Of a stretch of 64,000 nt of DNA, positions 19,568 to 30,392 are shown piece by piece. The notes under the pieces were generated by a model, which saw nothing but the letters and a program-made list of their open reading frames with translations, had not been told where the DNA came from and did no database searches. Both the position numbers and the translations under genes were made by a program. Position 1 is the stretch's first letter; each line of letters starts with the position of its first letter. The stretch covers positions 1-64,000 of the forward strand of contig NZ_QXGK01000008.1 of NCBI RefSeq assembly GCF_003952945.1. The letters run 5' to 3'. The stretch comes from Bifidobacterium samirii. GTDB taxonomy: Bacteria > Actinomycetota > Actinomycetes > Actinomycetales > Bifidobacteriaceae.

Positions 19568-19632
19568 TCTGATTTGACCTGACGCTCCGCCGACCGACGT
19601 CCATGTGACGCCGTCGGTGGAATCGTGAACGC

Positions 19633-19658
19633 AGGGGACCGCAACCGCGGTCCCCTTT
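19633..19658 (+). terminator. rho-independent terminator of typA
   Basis: A ten-base stem (AGGGGACCGC with GCGGTCCCCT) and AACC loop are followed by TTCC, with only a short T-run. It ends three bases before the TATACT box that drives the next gene, so typA and the downstream genes are separate units. Confidence 0.7.
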
Positions 19659-19660
19659 CC

Positions 19661-20114
19661 TATACTGGGACGCATGACTGTGAAGGAACCCTCCGCCATG
19701 CCCGCCGCGCGCCCGTCCGGCGGCCTCGCGCGCGTGCTCGTCACCCTGCTGGCCGGTGCGGCCGTCGGCCTCGTCGGCACGTTCGCGCACCGCATGGGCG
19801 CGTCGATGAACATCCCGTACGGCCTGATCCTCGCGTTCGCGATCGTCGGCCTGTCGACGTGGAGCGCGCGCGCCCGCTGCGGCGCGTCCGGCGTCGCCTG
19901 GCATCTCATCGCCTGCTCGCTCGTCGCCTGGACGATCGCCGCACGCTCGTTCGGCAACGGCACGCTCACGCCGATCGGCTTCACCGGCGACCTGCCGTAC
20001 TTCAGCCAGCACGCCGGCTACATCTGGCTGTACGGGCAGATCCTGTGGCAGATCGCGTTCCTGCTCATGCCCGCCCGCTGGTTTGGCGACGCCCCGACGG
20101 ACGGAGGCCGCTGA
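19661..20114 (+). CDS. small integral membrane protein
   Basis: The coding part is ATG 19674 to 20114, about 146 residues with four hydrophobic helices (LARVLVTLLAGAAVGLVGTFA, IPYGLILAFAIVGLS, VAWHLIACSLVAW, WQIAFLLM). Bases 19661-19673 hold TATACT plus a seven-base spacer, pointing to a leaderless message. I do not recognise a functional family. It overlaps pheA by one base (TGATG) and so is the first gene of the pheA-tyrA operon, although nothing in it suggests an aromatic-pathway role. Confidence 0.75.
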
Positions 20115-21217
20115 TGCGCACCCTGCACTATCTGGGACCCGAAGGCACGTTCACCCACCAGGCGGCGATGACGGCTGCCGACCTGCTGCGCCCGCTCGCC
20201 GGCGACGACGGCACGGTCGCCCTGCAGGCCGAACCGGGCGTGCCGGCCATCCTCGACGCGGTCCAGTCGGGCGGCGACTGGGGCGTGATCGCCTGGGAGA
20301 ACAACATCGAGGGATACGTCGTGCCGAACCTCGACGCGCTGATCGACGCGCGCGACACCGCCGGATTCGCCCGTGTCGGCGTCGACGTGTCATTCGACGC
20401 GTTCGTCCGCCCCGCCGCCGACGACGCCGACGCCGCGGCGACGGCATCCGACGCTCCGACGGACGACGTCGTGCCGCCGGCCGTCGCCGAACGGCTGATC
20501 GCCCGCTGCGCGACCGTCACCGCCCACCCGCACGGCCTCGCCCAATGCCGGCGCTTCGCCGCTGCGCACGGGCTGACGGAGAAGCCCGCGTCGTCGAACG
20601 GCGCCGCATGCCGCGACCTGGAACCCGGTCAGGTGGCGCTCGGCCCGCGCATCTGCGGCGAACTGTACGGACTGACCCGCGTCGCGCGCGCCGTCGAGGA
20701 CTATCCGGGCGCGCACACCGAATTCCTCGTCCTCGCCCCACGCGGCGAGGTCGCGGCGATGACCGCCGCCCTGTCCCACGCCGGAACGGGTGAATCGGGC
20801 GCGCCGGACACCCCGGCCGAACCGGCCGAATACGAGTCGATCGTCGCGTTCATCCTGCTCGACACCGGCCCCGGTGTGCTCGCGAACCTGCTCGACGTGC
20901 TGCGCGACGCCGGCCTGAACATGACGAGCTTCATCTCCCGCCCGGTCAAGGGCCACGACGGCACGTACAGCTTCATCGCCACGTTCGACGCGGCCCCCTG
21001 GCAGCCGCATTTCCGCGCCGCGCTGGAACAGGTCGTGCAAGGCGGCGACTGGGTCAAGACGCTCGCCGTCTACCCGCGCCGCGAACGACCCAACCCACCC
21101 GTCGACGCGTGGATGCTACCCGAAGGCGGCGTCCTCGCCGCCCGCGGCGACGGCGCCGACGATACCGACGCCGGCTGGGCCGAATCGGAGACGACCCGGA
21201 AGGAGCTGCTGTGGTAA
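20114..21217 (+). CDS. pheA: prephenate dehydratase (PDT plus ACT domains)
   Basis: Monofunctional prephenate dehydratase of about 367 residues, converting prephenate to phenylpyruvate. The PDT domain starts LHYLGPEGTFTHQAAM; an acidic/Ala insertion (about 97-116) interrupts it. The C-terminal ACT domain (GVLANLLDVLRDAGLNMTSFISRP) gives phenylalanine feedback in the family. Two motifs deviate: the catalytic TRF triplet reads TEF (GAHTEFLVL), and the Phe-binding ESRP reads ISRP. There is no chorismate mutase domain. The upstream in-frame ATG at 19625 is inside the membrane-protein gene and is rejected. Confidence 0.9.
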   Translation: MRTLHYLGPEGTFTHQAAMTAADLLRPLAGDDGTVALQAEPGVPAILDAVQSGGDWGVIAWENNIEGYVVPNLDALIDARDTAGFARVGVDVSFDAFVRPAADDADAAATASDAPTDDVVPPAVAERLIARCATVTAHPHGLAQCRRFAAAHGLTEKPASSNGAACRDLEPGQVALGPRICGELYGLTRVARAVEDYPGAHTEFLVLAPRGEVAAMTAALSHAGTGESGAPDTPAEPAEYESIVAFILLDTGPGVLANLLDVLRDAGLNMTSFISRPVKGHDGTYSFIATFDAAPWQPHFRAALEQVVQGGDWVKTLAVYPRRERPNPPVDAWMLPEGGVLAARGDGADDTDAGWAESETTRKELLW

Positions 21218-22227
21218 CGCACGACATGACCGTCGGCATCGTGGGCCTGGGCCTGATCGGCGGCTCGCTGGCGCGCCGGCTGGCGTCGCGCGGCGTGCGC
21301 ACGATCGCATGGAACCACCGCGACCACCCGTACGCGCAGGCCGAACGCGACGGCATCCGCTGCGTCGCGTCGCTGCACGACCTCGCGCAGGCGCGCCCCG
21401 ACGCGATCGTCCTGTGCAATCCGCTCGTCGCGATGCCGACCGTCCTCGCCCAGCTCGCCGACGCGATCGACCCGACCGCCACGACGCTGACCGACGTGGG
21501 CAGCGTCAAGGGCATGGTGCGCGACCAGGTCGACGCGGCCGGCCTGGGCGCCTGCTACGTGGGCGCGCATCCGATGGCCGGCAACGAACGCTCCGGCTGG
21601 AGCGCCGCCGACCCGTCGCTCTACGACGACGCCCTGTGGGCGCTGACCGTGCGCGACGACACCACCTACGAGCGCTTCCTCACCGTCGCCCGGCTGATCC
21701 TGGACGGCGCCGGCAACCGCATGATCGTCGTCGACGACGACACGCACGACCGCGCCGCCGCGCTCATCTCCCACATGCCGCACGCCGTGGCCACCGCGCT
21801 CATCAACGAACTGGCCGACGACCCGGACCGCAACATCGCCGCCGCGCTCGCCGCCGGCAGCTGGCGCGACATGACCCGCGTCGCCCTGACCGACCCCGAC
21901 CGCACGCGCGCGATGATCGACGAGGACGCCGCCAACGTCGAGACGCTGCTGCGTTCGATGGCCGGCCGGCTCACCGCCGTCGCCGACGCGCTGCGCGACG
22001 GCGACGCGGACGCGATGACCCGCTTCTTCGCGCAGGGCCAGCCATTCCGCGACTACAAGGCACGACCGGCGGCGAATGACGCGGCCGTCGAAACGCGCGA
22101 CCTGCGCATCGACCCGGCGGGGGAGTGGCAGGCCGCGCTATTGGAATCCGCACGCGCGGGCGAACACATCATCGGGCTCGCCGGCGACAGGACCGTCATG
22201 CGGGTGCAGACCCGGTCCGCACTGTGA
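21211..22227 (+). CDS. tyrA: prephenate dehydrogenase
   Basis: NAD(P)-dependent enzyme of about 338 residues making 4-hydroxyphenylpyruvate for tyrosine. The Rossmann motif VGIVGLGLIGGSLARRL is at the N-terminus, with VGAHPMAGNERSGW and the helical dimerisation domain (HMPHAVATALIN) downstream. GTG 21211 is preferred because GAAGGAG ends five bases earlier; ATG 21226 is the alternative. It overlaps pheA by seven bases, giving a coupled Phe/Tyr branch. Confidence 0.92.
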   Translation: MVTHDMTVGIVGLGLIGGSLARRLASRGVRTIAWNHRDHPYAQAERDGIRCVASLHDLAQARPDAIVLCNPLVAMPTVLAQLADAIDPTATTLTDVGSVKGMVRDQVDAAGLGACYVGAHPMAGNERSGWSAADPSLYDDALWALTVRDDTTYERFLTVARLILDGAGNRMIVVDDDTHDRAAALISHMPHAVATALINELADDPDRNIAAALAAGSWRDMTRVALTDPDRTRAMIDEDAANVETLLRSMAGRLTAVADALRDGDADAMTRFFAQGQPFRDYKARPAANDAAVETRDLRIDPAGEWQAALLESARAGEHIIGLAGDRTVMRVQTRSAL

Positions 22228-22338
22228 CGGACGGCCGGTAGCGGCCGCGAATCGACGGCCAGCCGGCTGGCGGATGGCTCGCGCGCAATGGCCCGCATCA
22301 CATAGTGCTGCCGGCAGTGAAACCGGCACCATATACCA

Positions 22339-22370
22339 AGATGCCTCCCTCACGCATGAGGGAGGCATCT
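22339..22370. terminator. hairpin between convergent tyrA and the small minus-strand gene
   Basis: A perfect 14-base stem (AGATGCCTCCCTCA and its complement) with a four-base loop lies where transcription from both sides converges. No long T-run follows on either strand, so termination may be only partial, but placement supports a bidirectional role. Nothing else was seen in 22228-22338. Confidence 0.6.
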
Positions 22371-22378
22371 CGCTCTAG

Positions 22379-22630
22379 TCACGGACGGGTGAACGGACGT
22401 TCCGGAATCGGCTTGAGCGTGATGATCGTATCCGCGTCGATCGTCACGTTCTGCTCCGGGCGCGACCCGTTGGCGGCGGCATCGCGCGTCAGCTCGAGCC
22501 GATGCCCGTCCCACGAACGCACATGGCCGACGTAATCGCGGTATTTCATCCGCCGGTCGACCGGGTCGACGCCTTCGGACACGCGCACCACGACGCGCGC
22601 ATGGGCTGGGATCTCATTGGGGATGGCCAT
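22379..22630 (-). CDS. conserved small protein of unknown function
   Basis: 83 residues, translated from ATG 22630 with AAGGAG immediately upstream. The sequence begins MAIPNEIPAHARVVVRVSEG and reads as a small beta-rich domain (YRDYVGHVRSWDGHRLELTRD), compatible with an OB- or Sm-like barrel, but I cannot assign a family. It is isolated between tyrA (convergent) and xerC (divergent). Codon use matches its neighbours, so it is a real gene. Confidence 0.7.
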   Translation of the reverse strand: MAIPNEIPAHARVVVRVSEGVDPVDRRMKYRDYVGHVRSWDGHRLELTRDAAANGSRPEQNVTIDADTIITLKPIPERPFTRP

Positions 22631-22845
22631 GTCGGCTCCTTACGTCGGACTCCTCATATCGGCGACGACGCCGACGGGGCCGGTCCGGCCCGTCGTCCGC
22701 CGCCGCGTGCCTATCATCGTACCGCCGCAACGGCGGCGGACATGTGAACGACGCCGACCGGCGGGCACATGCGCGCGGAGACGCCGTATCATCGGAACGG
22801 CGGCGCACGGCCGCGCGGCCTACGGACGACGACGATAGGGGGACC

Positions 22846-23853
22846 ATGCGATTCGACGCGGACATAGAGGACTTCCTGACCTACCTGCACGCCAACCGCG
22901 GACTGAGCGCCAACACCCGCAAGGCGTACCGCGCCGACCTGACCGCCTGCCTGCACCTGCTGGACCTGCGCGGCGTCAAGGACCTTCGCGAGATTACCAC
23001 CGACGACCTGCGCTCGTGGATGGCCCGTGAGACGCGCACCCACGCACGCTCCAGCATGGCCCGCAAGATCGCCGCCGTACGTGGCTTCTTCGCCTGGGCG
23101 TACGACCACGACCGCATCCCCACCGACCCCGCCGCCATGATCGGCACCCCCAAGGTCGGCGTCACGCTGCCCACCGTCCTGACCGAAGCGCAGGTCGAGA
23201 CGATGCTCGACGGCCCCGCCCCGCAGCCCGGGGGAGGGGAGAGGGAATCCTGGTCCGACTCCCCGGCCGCGGACGCCGAGCCCGACCGGCCGGCGCCCGC
23301 GCATGACGCCGCGACCTCCGACGATCCGGTCGCGGCCGCCGTCGCGCTGCGCGACGACGCGATGCTGGAGATGCTGTATGCGACCGGCGTGCGCGTGGCC
23401 GAACTCGTCGGCGCCGACGTGGCCGACGTCGACCTGTCGGCGCACACGATCCGCGTCACCGGCAAGGGCGACCGGCAGCGCGTCGTCCCGTTCGGCGAAC
23501 CCGCCGCGCAGACGCTCGCCGTCTGGCTGCGCGACGGGCGGCCGGTCCTGCTGGAGCGCGCGGCGGACGGGCGGGGGAGGGGAGCGTTGTTCCTCGGCGT
23601 GCGCGGCGGGCGCATCGACCAGCGCATCGTGCGCGACGTGGTCCACCGGCGCTCGCGCGCGGCGGGCGTGCCGGAGATCGCGCCGCACGCGCTGCGCCAT
23701 ACGGCGGCGACGCATCTGCTCGACGGCGGCGCCGATCTGCGCGAGGTGCAGGAGATGCTCGGCCACGCATCGGTCGGCACGACGCAGCGCTACACGCATG
23801 TGTCGATGGAGCAGCTGCGCGCCCGCTACGAGCAGGCGTTCCCGCGCGCCTGA
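22846..23853 (+). CDS. xerC: tyrosine recombinase XerC-like
   Basis: Site-specific recombinase of about 335 residues that resolves chromosome dimers at dif with a partner Xer. An N-terminal SAM-like core-binding domain (residues 3-105) precedes the catalytic domain with R183, K207, H281, R284, H307 and Y316 (TGVRVAEL, GKGDRQR, HALRH, LGHASV, QRYTHV). The Xer family is usually about 300 residues; here a 35-40-residue acidic, Pro/Ala-rich insertion (about 123-162) separates the domains. Start 22846 follows AGGGGG. Whether it is XerC or XerD cannot be settled from this window. Confidence 0.88.
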   Translation: MRFDADIEDFLTYLHANRGLSANTRKAYRADLTACLHLLDLRGVKDLREITTDDLRSWMARETRTHARSSMARKIAAVRGFFAWAYDHDRIPTDPAAMIGTPKVGVTLPTVLTEAQVETMLDGPAPQPGGGERESWSDSPAADAEPDRPAPAHDAATSDDPVAAAVALRDDAMLEMLYATGVRVAELVGADVADVDLSAHTIRVTGKGDRQRVVPFGEPAAQTLAVWLRDGRPVLLERAADGRGRGALFLGVRGGRIDQRIVRDVVHRRSRAAGVPEIAPHALRHTAATHLLDGGADLREVQEMLGHASVGTTQRYTHVSMEQLRARYEQAFPRA

Positions 23854-24105
23854 TCGGCGTGCAAGCGGTCGGTGCACCGATTGCGGCCCATCGCGGACGC
23901 ACGATAATCTTCCGTAATGTGAGACGTATGTGAACGAAATGTGGCGGTCTGTGGCGATATCTTGACTTCGGGGTAGTCTTTTTTCGTTTTACGTTTACAG
24001 ACGGCTGCCACCGGTATGCCATCGGGGCGGACCGTCACGGTTCCGCCGTTCCCGATAGACGTCTGTGTACCGTCCGCAACAAGGAGGAAGGATGGCCCCG
24101 GCTCG
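23854..24105 (+). promoter_or_regulatory. upstream region of the peptide transporter operon, with six-codon leader ORF
   Basis: An AT-richer stretch (23920-24000) holds TTGACT at 23962-23967, a possible -35 without a convincing -10. The only strong Shine-Dalgarno, AAGGAGGA at 24081-24088, is best spaced for ATG 24092, which opens a six-codon reading frame (MAPARC) ending at TGA 24110-24112, across the permease start at 24106. The permease may therefore be translated by coupling to this minicistron. Confidence 0.4.
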
Positions 24106-25089
24106 ATGCTGAAGTTCATAGCCAAACGCCTCGCCAATTACGTCGTCATGCTGTACGTGGCGATTTCATTCACCTATTTCTTGGCGTCCGCATTCATGAC
24201 CCCGCGCTCCAACTACGAGTCGCGCACCCCCCGCCCGCCGCAGGCCTCCATCGAGCGAACCCTGGACCTCGCCAACGTCAACGACCACACCCCGGTGCTC
24301 GAGCGCTACTGGACGTGGCTGACCAACATCGTCACCAAGTGGGACTGGGGCCTGTCCCCGACGCTGGAGTCGGTCAACGGCGCGCTCGCCCCCCGCATCC
24401 TCGCCTCCGTCGAACTGGTGACCCTCTCCACGATCCTGTCGATCGTGCTGGGCGTGGCCCTGGGCATCTACACCGCGCAGCGCCAGTACAAGTGGCAGGA
24501 CCGCTTCTTCGGCACCACCGCCACCTTCTTCCTGGTCATCCCGACCGCCGTGTTCGCGCTGCTCGTCGTGCTGCTGGCTATCTTCGTCAACGACTCCAGC
24601 GGCATGCGCATCTTCTACGTGACCGGCCTGTCGAGCTACAAGGGAGACAACATCGGACTGGCGTTCCTCGACTTCCTGCAGCACATCGTGCTTCCGACCG
24701 TCGTGCTGACGATCATCGGCATGGTCAGCTACCACCTGACCCAGCGCACCTACCTGCTCGACGAGATGCACGCCGACTACGTGCGCACCGCCCGCGCCAA
24801 GGGCCTGACCCGCAAGCAGGCGATCCGCAAGCACGCGCTGCGCGCCTCCCTGATCCCGACCGCCGTCAACGTCGCCTTCTCGATCGCCTCCGTGTTCACC
24901 GGCGCGGTCATCACCGAGTCGATCTTCGCGATCAACGGTCTGGGCAAGTACTTCATCACCGCCATCAACAACAACGACATCAACGCCTCGGTCGCCATCG
25001 CCGCATTCGGCGGCGTGTGCACCCTGGCGGGCGCGCTGCTGGCCGACATCGTCTCGGCGTGGCTCGATCCGCGCATCAAGATGAGCTGA
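24106..25089 (+). CDS. peptide ABC transporter permease (DppB/OppB type)
   Basis: Integral membrane subunit of about 327 residues with six helices: MLKFIAKRLANYVVMLYVAISFTYFLA at the N-terminus, then the BPD_transp_1 domain. The EAA loop with DYVRTARAKGLTRKQAIRKHALRAS, which contacts the ATPase, is intact. It forms a heterodimer with the next gene's product. First gene of a four-gene permease-permease-ATPase-binding protein unit. Confidence 0.92.
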   Translation: MLKFIAKRLANYVVMLYVAISFTYFLASAFMTPRSNYESRTPRPPQASIERTLDLANVNDHTPVLERYWTWLTNIVTKWDWGLSPTLESVNGALAPRILASVELVTLSTILSIVLGVALGIYTAQRQYKWQDRFFGTTATFFLVIPTAVFALLVVLLAIFVNDSSGMRIFYVTGLSSYKGDNIGLAFLDFLQHIVLPTVVLTIIGMVSYHLTQRTYLLDEMHADYVRTARAKGLTRKQAIRKHALRASLIPTAVNVAFSIASVFTGAVITESIFAINGLGKYFITAINNNDINASVAIAAFGGVCTLAGALLADIVSAWLDPRIKMS

Positions 25090-25109
25090 GCGGCAAGGAG
25101 AGCGAAACC

Positions 25110-26035
25110 ATGACTCAAACCACAGTTGCATCCAACACCGCCGAGGCGGGGGAGAAGAAGCAGGTCAAGCGCATCGGCTACGCCAGCCTGATCGCCCGCC
25201 GCTTCTTCCGCCAGCGTTCCGCCGTGATCGGTCTGGGCATCCTGCTCGTGCTGATCTTCTTCGCGGTCTTCGGCTCCGCGATCGGCAAGTGGTCGTACGA
25301 CGACCCCGACTTCATGTCGCTGACCGCCCCGCCGAGCGCCGAGCACTGGCTCGGCACCGACACCGGCGGCAACGACCTGTATGCGATGATCGTGCGCGGC
25401 CTCGGCAAGTCGCTGATGATCGGCATCTTCACCTCGGTGGCCACGATGGCCATCGCCGCGCTGCTGGGCACCGGCATCGCCTTCTTCGGCGGCTGGATCG
25501 AACGCGTGGGCATGTGGATCCTCGACATGCTGCTCGTCATCCCGTCCTTCCTGCTGATCTCCATCATCGTGCGCGCCGCCAACGCCTCCACCGGCTGGCT
25601 GTGGCTCATCATCGGCCTGACCGCCTTCGGCTGGGTCGGCTACGCGCGAATCATCCGCACGATGACCCTGTCGCTGCGCGAGCGTGACTACATCAAGGCC
25701 GCCCGCTTCATGGGCGTAAGCTCCTTCCGCATCATCGTGCGCCATCTGGTCCCGAACCTCGCCTCGATGATCATCATCAACACGGTGCTCGGCGTGGTCG
25801 GCGCGGTCAACTCCGAGACCGCCCTGTCCTACCTTGGTCTGGGCGTCAAGGCCCCGGACGTCTCGCTCGGCTCGATCCTGCAGTCCGGCGCCGTGACGAT
25901 GCAGACCGCCCCGTGGCTGCTGATCTTCCCCTCCGTCGCCCTGATCCTGCTCACCTTCAGCATGCAGCTGATCGGCGACGGCCTGCGCGATGCGCTCGAC
26001 CCGAACTCCCGTGCCAGCGGAACGGTGGGTGCCTG

Positions 26036-26036
<1 letters not shown>
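25110..26036 (+). CDS. peptide ABC transporter permease (DppC/OppC type)
   Basis: About 308 residues. A cytoplasmic N-terminal segment (OppC_N type, RRFFRQRSAVIGLGILLVLIF) precedes a periplasmic loop with HWLGTDTGGNDLYAMIVRG, a DppC hallmark, and five further helices. The EAA loop is RERDYIKAARFMGVSSFRIIVRHLVPN. AAGGAGA precedes ATG 25110; the upstream extension lies inside the previous gene. Stop and next start overlap (TGATG). Confidence 0.92.
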
Positions 26037-28258
<2,222 letters not shown>

Positions 28259-28325
28259 CGGCCGTCCGATGCCCCGACCCGCCGGCCGAGACCTCGCCGG
28301 CGAGCCGGGGCATCGTCGTACAGAC

Positions 28326-28358
28326 GTTGCATGGGTCCATGTTTCGGACCCATGCAAC
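28326..28358 (+). promoter_or_regulatory. 13-bp stem hairpin before the solute-binding protein gene
   Basis: The perfect arms GTTGCATGGGTCC and GGACCCATGCAAC enclose a seven-base loop, about 70 bases after the ATPase stop. There is no T-run, so it may be an operator, or an mRNA processing/stability hairpin that lets the binding protein be made in excess. AT-rich bases 28359-28400 (GTTAACAAAA, TGTACCAT) directly after it could hold a promoter for the downstream gene. Confidence 0.5.
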
Positions 28359-28462
28359 CATTGTTAACAAAACGTGGTGTACCATCACGGGTTTAGTTGC
28401 GACCTATAGCAAGGAGAACGAACGGCACGCGCAACTCGGCCGTTCAGGAGAGGAAAGATGCC

Positions 28463-30226
28463 ATGAAGTTCGCATCTACCATGCGCAAGGCGACTGCGCT
28501 GGCCGTGTCCGCGGCCGCGCTGTTCGCGATGGCGGGCTGCGGCAACAGCAGCAACGCCGGCGATAACAACACCAACACCACTGTCACCGCGGAGCCGCAG
28601 GAGGGCGTGCCGGTCAACTACGACGGCACCTTCCCGAAGCCCGAGACCGATAAGGCCTACAACAACCCGAAGGACCGCGACGAACTGCAGCAGGGCGGCA
28701 CCCTGACCCTGGCCACCGTCGAGATCGGCCCGGACTGGAACGCCCTGAGCACCAACGGCAACACCACGTACATGGACGGCATGTGGCGTCTGTACATGCC
28801 GCGCATCTGGGAGTACTCGGTCGACGGCTCCACCATCGAGCCGAACAAGAACTACGTCACTTCCGTCGAGCAGACCTCCGACTCCCCGGAGACCATCGTC
28901 TTCAACATCAACGAGAAGGCCTCCTGGAACGACGGCACGCCGATCACCTGGAAGGACTTCGAGTCCACCTGGAAGGCCATGAACGGCTCCGACGAGAACT
29001 TCACCCCGGCCATCACCGCCGGCTATGAGGACATCGAGTCCGTCACCGCGGGCGACTCCGACAAGCAGGTCGTCGTGACCTTCAAGAAGGACTTCTACCC
29101 GTACGAGTCCCTGTTCAACATGCTCTACCCGGCCGAGGCCTACGCCGGCGGCGCCGACGTCTTCGCCCAGGGCTGGCAGAACGACTCCCACTCCGACGAG
29201 TGGGGCGCCGGCCCGTTCAAGGTCGAGTCCAGCTCCGACTCCGAAGTGACCTTCGTGCCGAACGAGAAGTGGTGGGGCGATGCTCCGCTGCTCGACAAGA
29301 TCGTGCTCAAGCAGATGGAGGACTCCGCTGCGCTCAACGCCTTCAAGAACGGCGAGACCGATGCCTCCGGCGCCTCCAGCGCCGAGTCCATGACCAACGC
29401 CAAGAGCCGTGAGGACGCCTACTTCCGCCGCGGCTACGATTCGGGCGTCTCGACCCTGACCATCAACGCCAAGAGCGTCTCCGACCTTGCGCTGCGCAAG
29501 GCCTTCGTCCAGGCGGTCGACCGCTCCCAGCTGCAGAAGATCTCCTTCCAGGGCACCGACTGGGAAGAGGACGTTCCGGGCTCCCTGATCCTCCCGCAGT
29601 TCCAGGGCGGCTACGAGGACAACATGCCGAAGGACGCCGCGTACTCCACCGAGAACGCGAAGAAGACCCTCGAGGACGCCGGCTACACCCTGAACGGCGA
29701 CTACTACGAGAAGGACGGCAAGACCGCCGCCATCACCTACACCACCTTCGGTGACTCCGCCACCTCCAAGGCCATCACCGGCGCCATCCAGAAGATGGCC
29801 AAGGCCGCCGGCATCAAGGTCGAGAGCGACGTCAAGGCGTCCGCCGACTTCTCCAAGACCGTCTCCAGCGGCGACTGGGATATGATCGGCCTCGGCTGGG
29901 GTGCCTCCGACCCGTTCGGCTACTCCTCGTCCTCCTACCAGCTCTACGGTTCGACCTCCGATTCGAACTTCTCCTTCACCGGCACCGACGAGATCGACGA
30001 GCTGCTCAAGGGCGTCACGAGCATCAAGGACTCCAAGGAGGCCATCGCCCAGTTCAACAAGGCCGAGAAGAAGGCCCAGGAGCTGTACGCGCAGATTCCG
30101 TGGGCGAACGGCCAGATCACCATCGCCGTCAAGAAGGGCCTGGCCAACTACGGCCCGGCCGGCTACTCCGCCGGCTTCCGCCTGTACTTCACCGCTCACC
30201 CGGAGAACGTCGGCTGGGAGAAGTGA
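28463..30226 (+). CDS. oligopeptide ABC transporter solute-binding lipoprotein
   Basis: SBP_bac_5 family, about 587 residues. A lipoprotein signal (MKFASTMRKATALAVSAAA) ends in lipobox FAMAGC with Cys26. A Thr/Asn-rich linker precedes the binding domain (GGTLTLATVEIGPDWNALS, ITWKDFESTWKAM, SLILPQFQGGYEDNMPKDA). AGGAGAGG sits about nine bases before ATG 28463. Unlike the neighbours it uses AAG/AAC/TCC codons heavily, a highly expressed pattern. It is separated from the ATPase by 204 bases and a hairpin, and a strong terminator follows. Confidence 0.93.
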   Translation: MKFASTMRKATALAVSAAALFAMAGCGNSSNAGDNNTNTTVTAEPQEGVPVNYDGTFPKPETDKAYNNPKDRDELQQGGTLTLATVEIGPDWNALSTNGNTTYMDGMWRLYMPRIWEYSVDGSTIEPNKNYVTSVEQTSDSPETIVFNINEKASWNDGTPITWKDFESTWKAMNGSDENFTPAITAGYEDIESVTAGDSDKQVVVTFKKDFYPYESLFNMLYPAEAYAGGADVFAQGWQNDSHSDEWGAGPFKVESSSDSEVTFVPNEKWWGDAPLLDKIVLKQMEDSAALNAFKNGETDASGASSAESMTNAKSREDAYFRRGYDSGVSTLTINAKSVSDLALRKAFVQAVDRSQLQKISFQGTDWEEDVPGSLILPQFQGGYEDNMPKDAAYSTENAKKTLEDAGYTLNGDYYEKDGKTAAITYTTFGDSATSKAITGAIQKMAKAAGIKVESDVKASADFSKTVSSGDWDMIGLGWGASDPFGYSSSSYQLYGSTSDSNFSFTGTDEIDELLKGVTSIKDSKEAIAQFNKAEKKAQELYAQIPWANGQITIAVKKGLANYGPAGYSAGFRLYFTAHPENVGWEK

Positions 30227-30261
30227 TCCGCCTGATCGGCTGATTCCCTTCACCTGACATG

Positions 30262-30297
30262 AGTTCGGGCCCCTCCTCGGAGGGGCCCGAACTTTTT
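30262..30297 (+). terminator. strong rho-independent terminator of the peptide transporter operon
   Basis: A 14-base perfect stem (AGTTCGGGCCCCTC and complement), CTCG loop and a run of five or six T residues. It ends transcription from the solute-binding protein gene. Confidence 0.95.
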
Positions 30298-30324
30298 CGT
30301 GCCGTATCCGTGCCGTACGGGCAC

Positions 30325-30360
30325 GAAAAAGCCGTTCCGGAGCGAACCCCGGAACGGCTT
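30325..30360 (-). terminator. rho-independent terminator of pepC
   Basis: Read on the minus strand: a 12-base stem AAGCCGTTCCGG/CCGGAACGGCTT with an eight-base loop and a T-run (A-run at 30326-30330 on plus). It lies 33 bases past the pepC stop and back to back with the transporter terminator. Confidence 0.93.
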
Positions 30361-30392
30361 GAATCGGTCTGAATCAGCTTGGCTCAGTGAGT

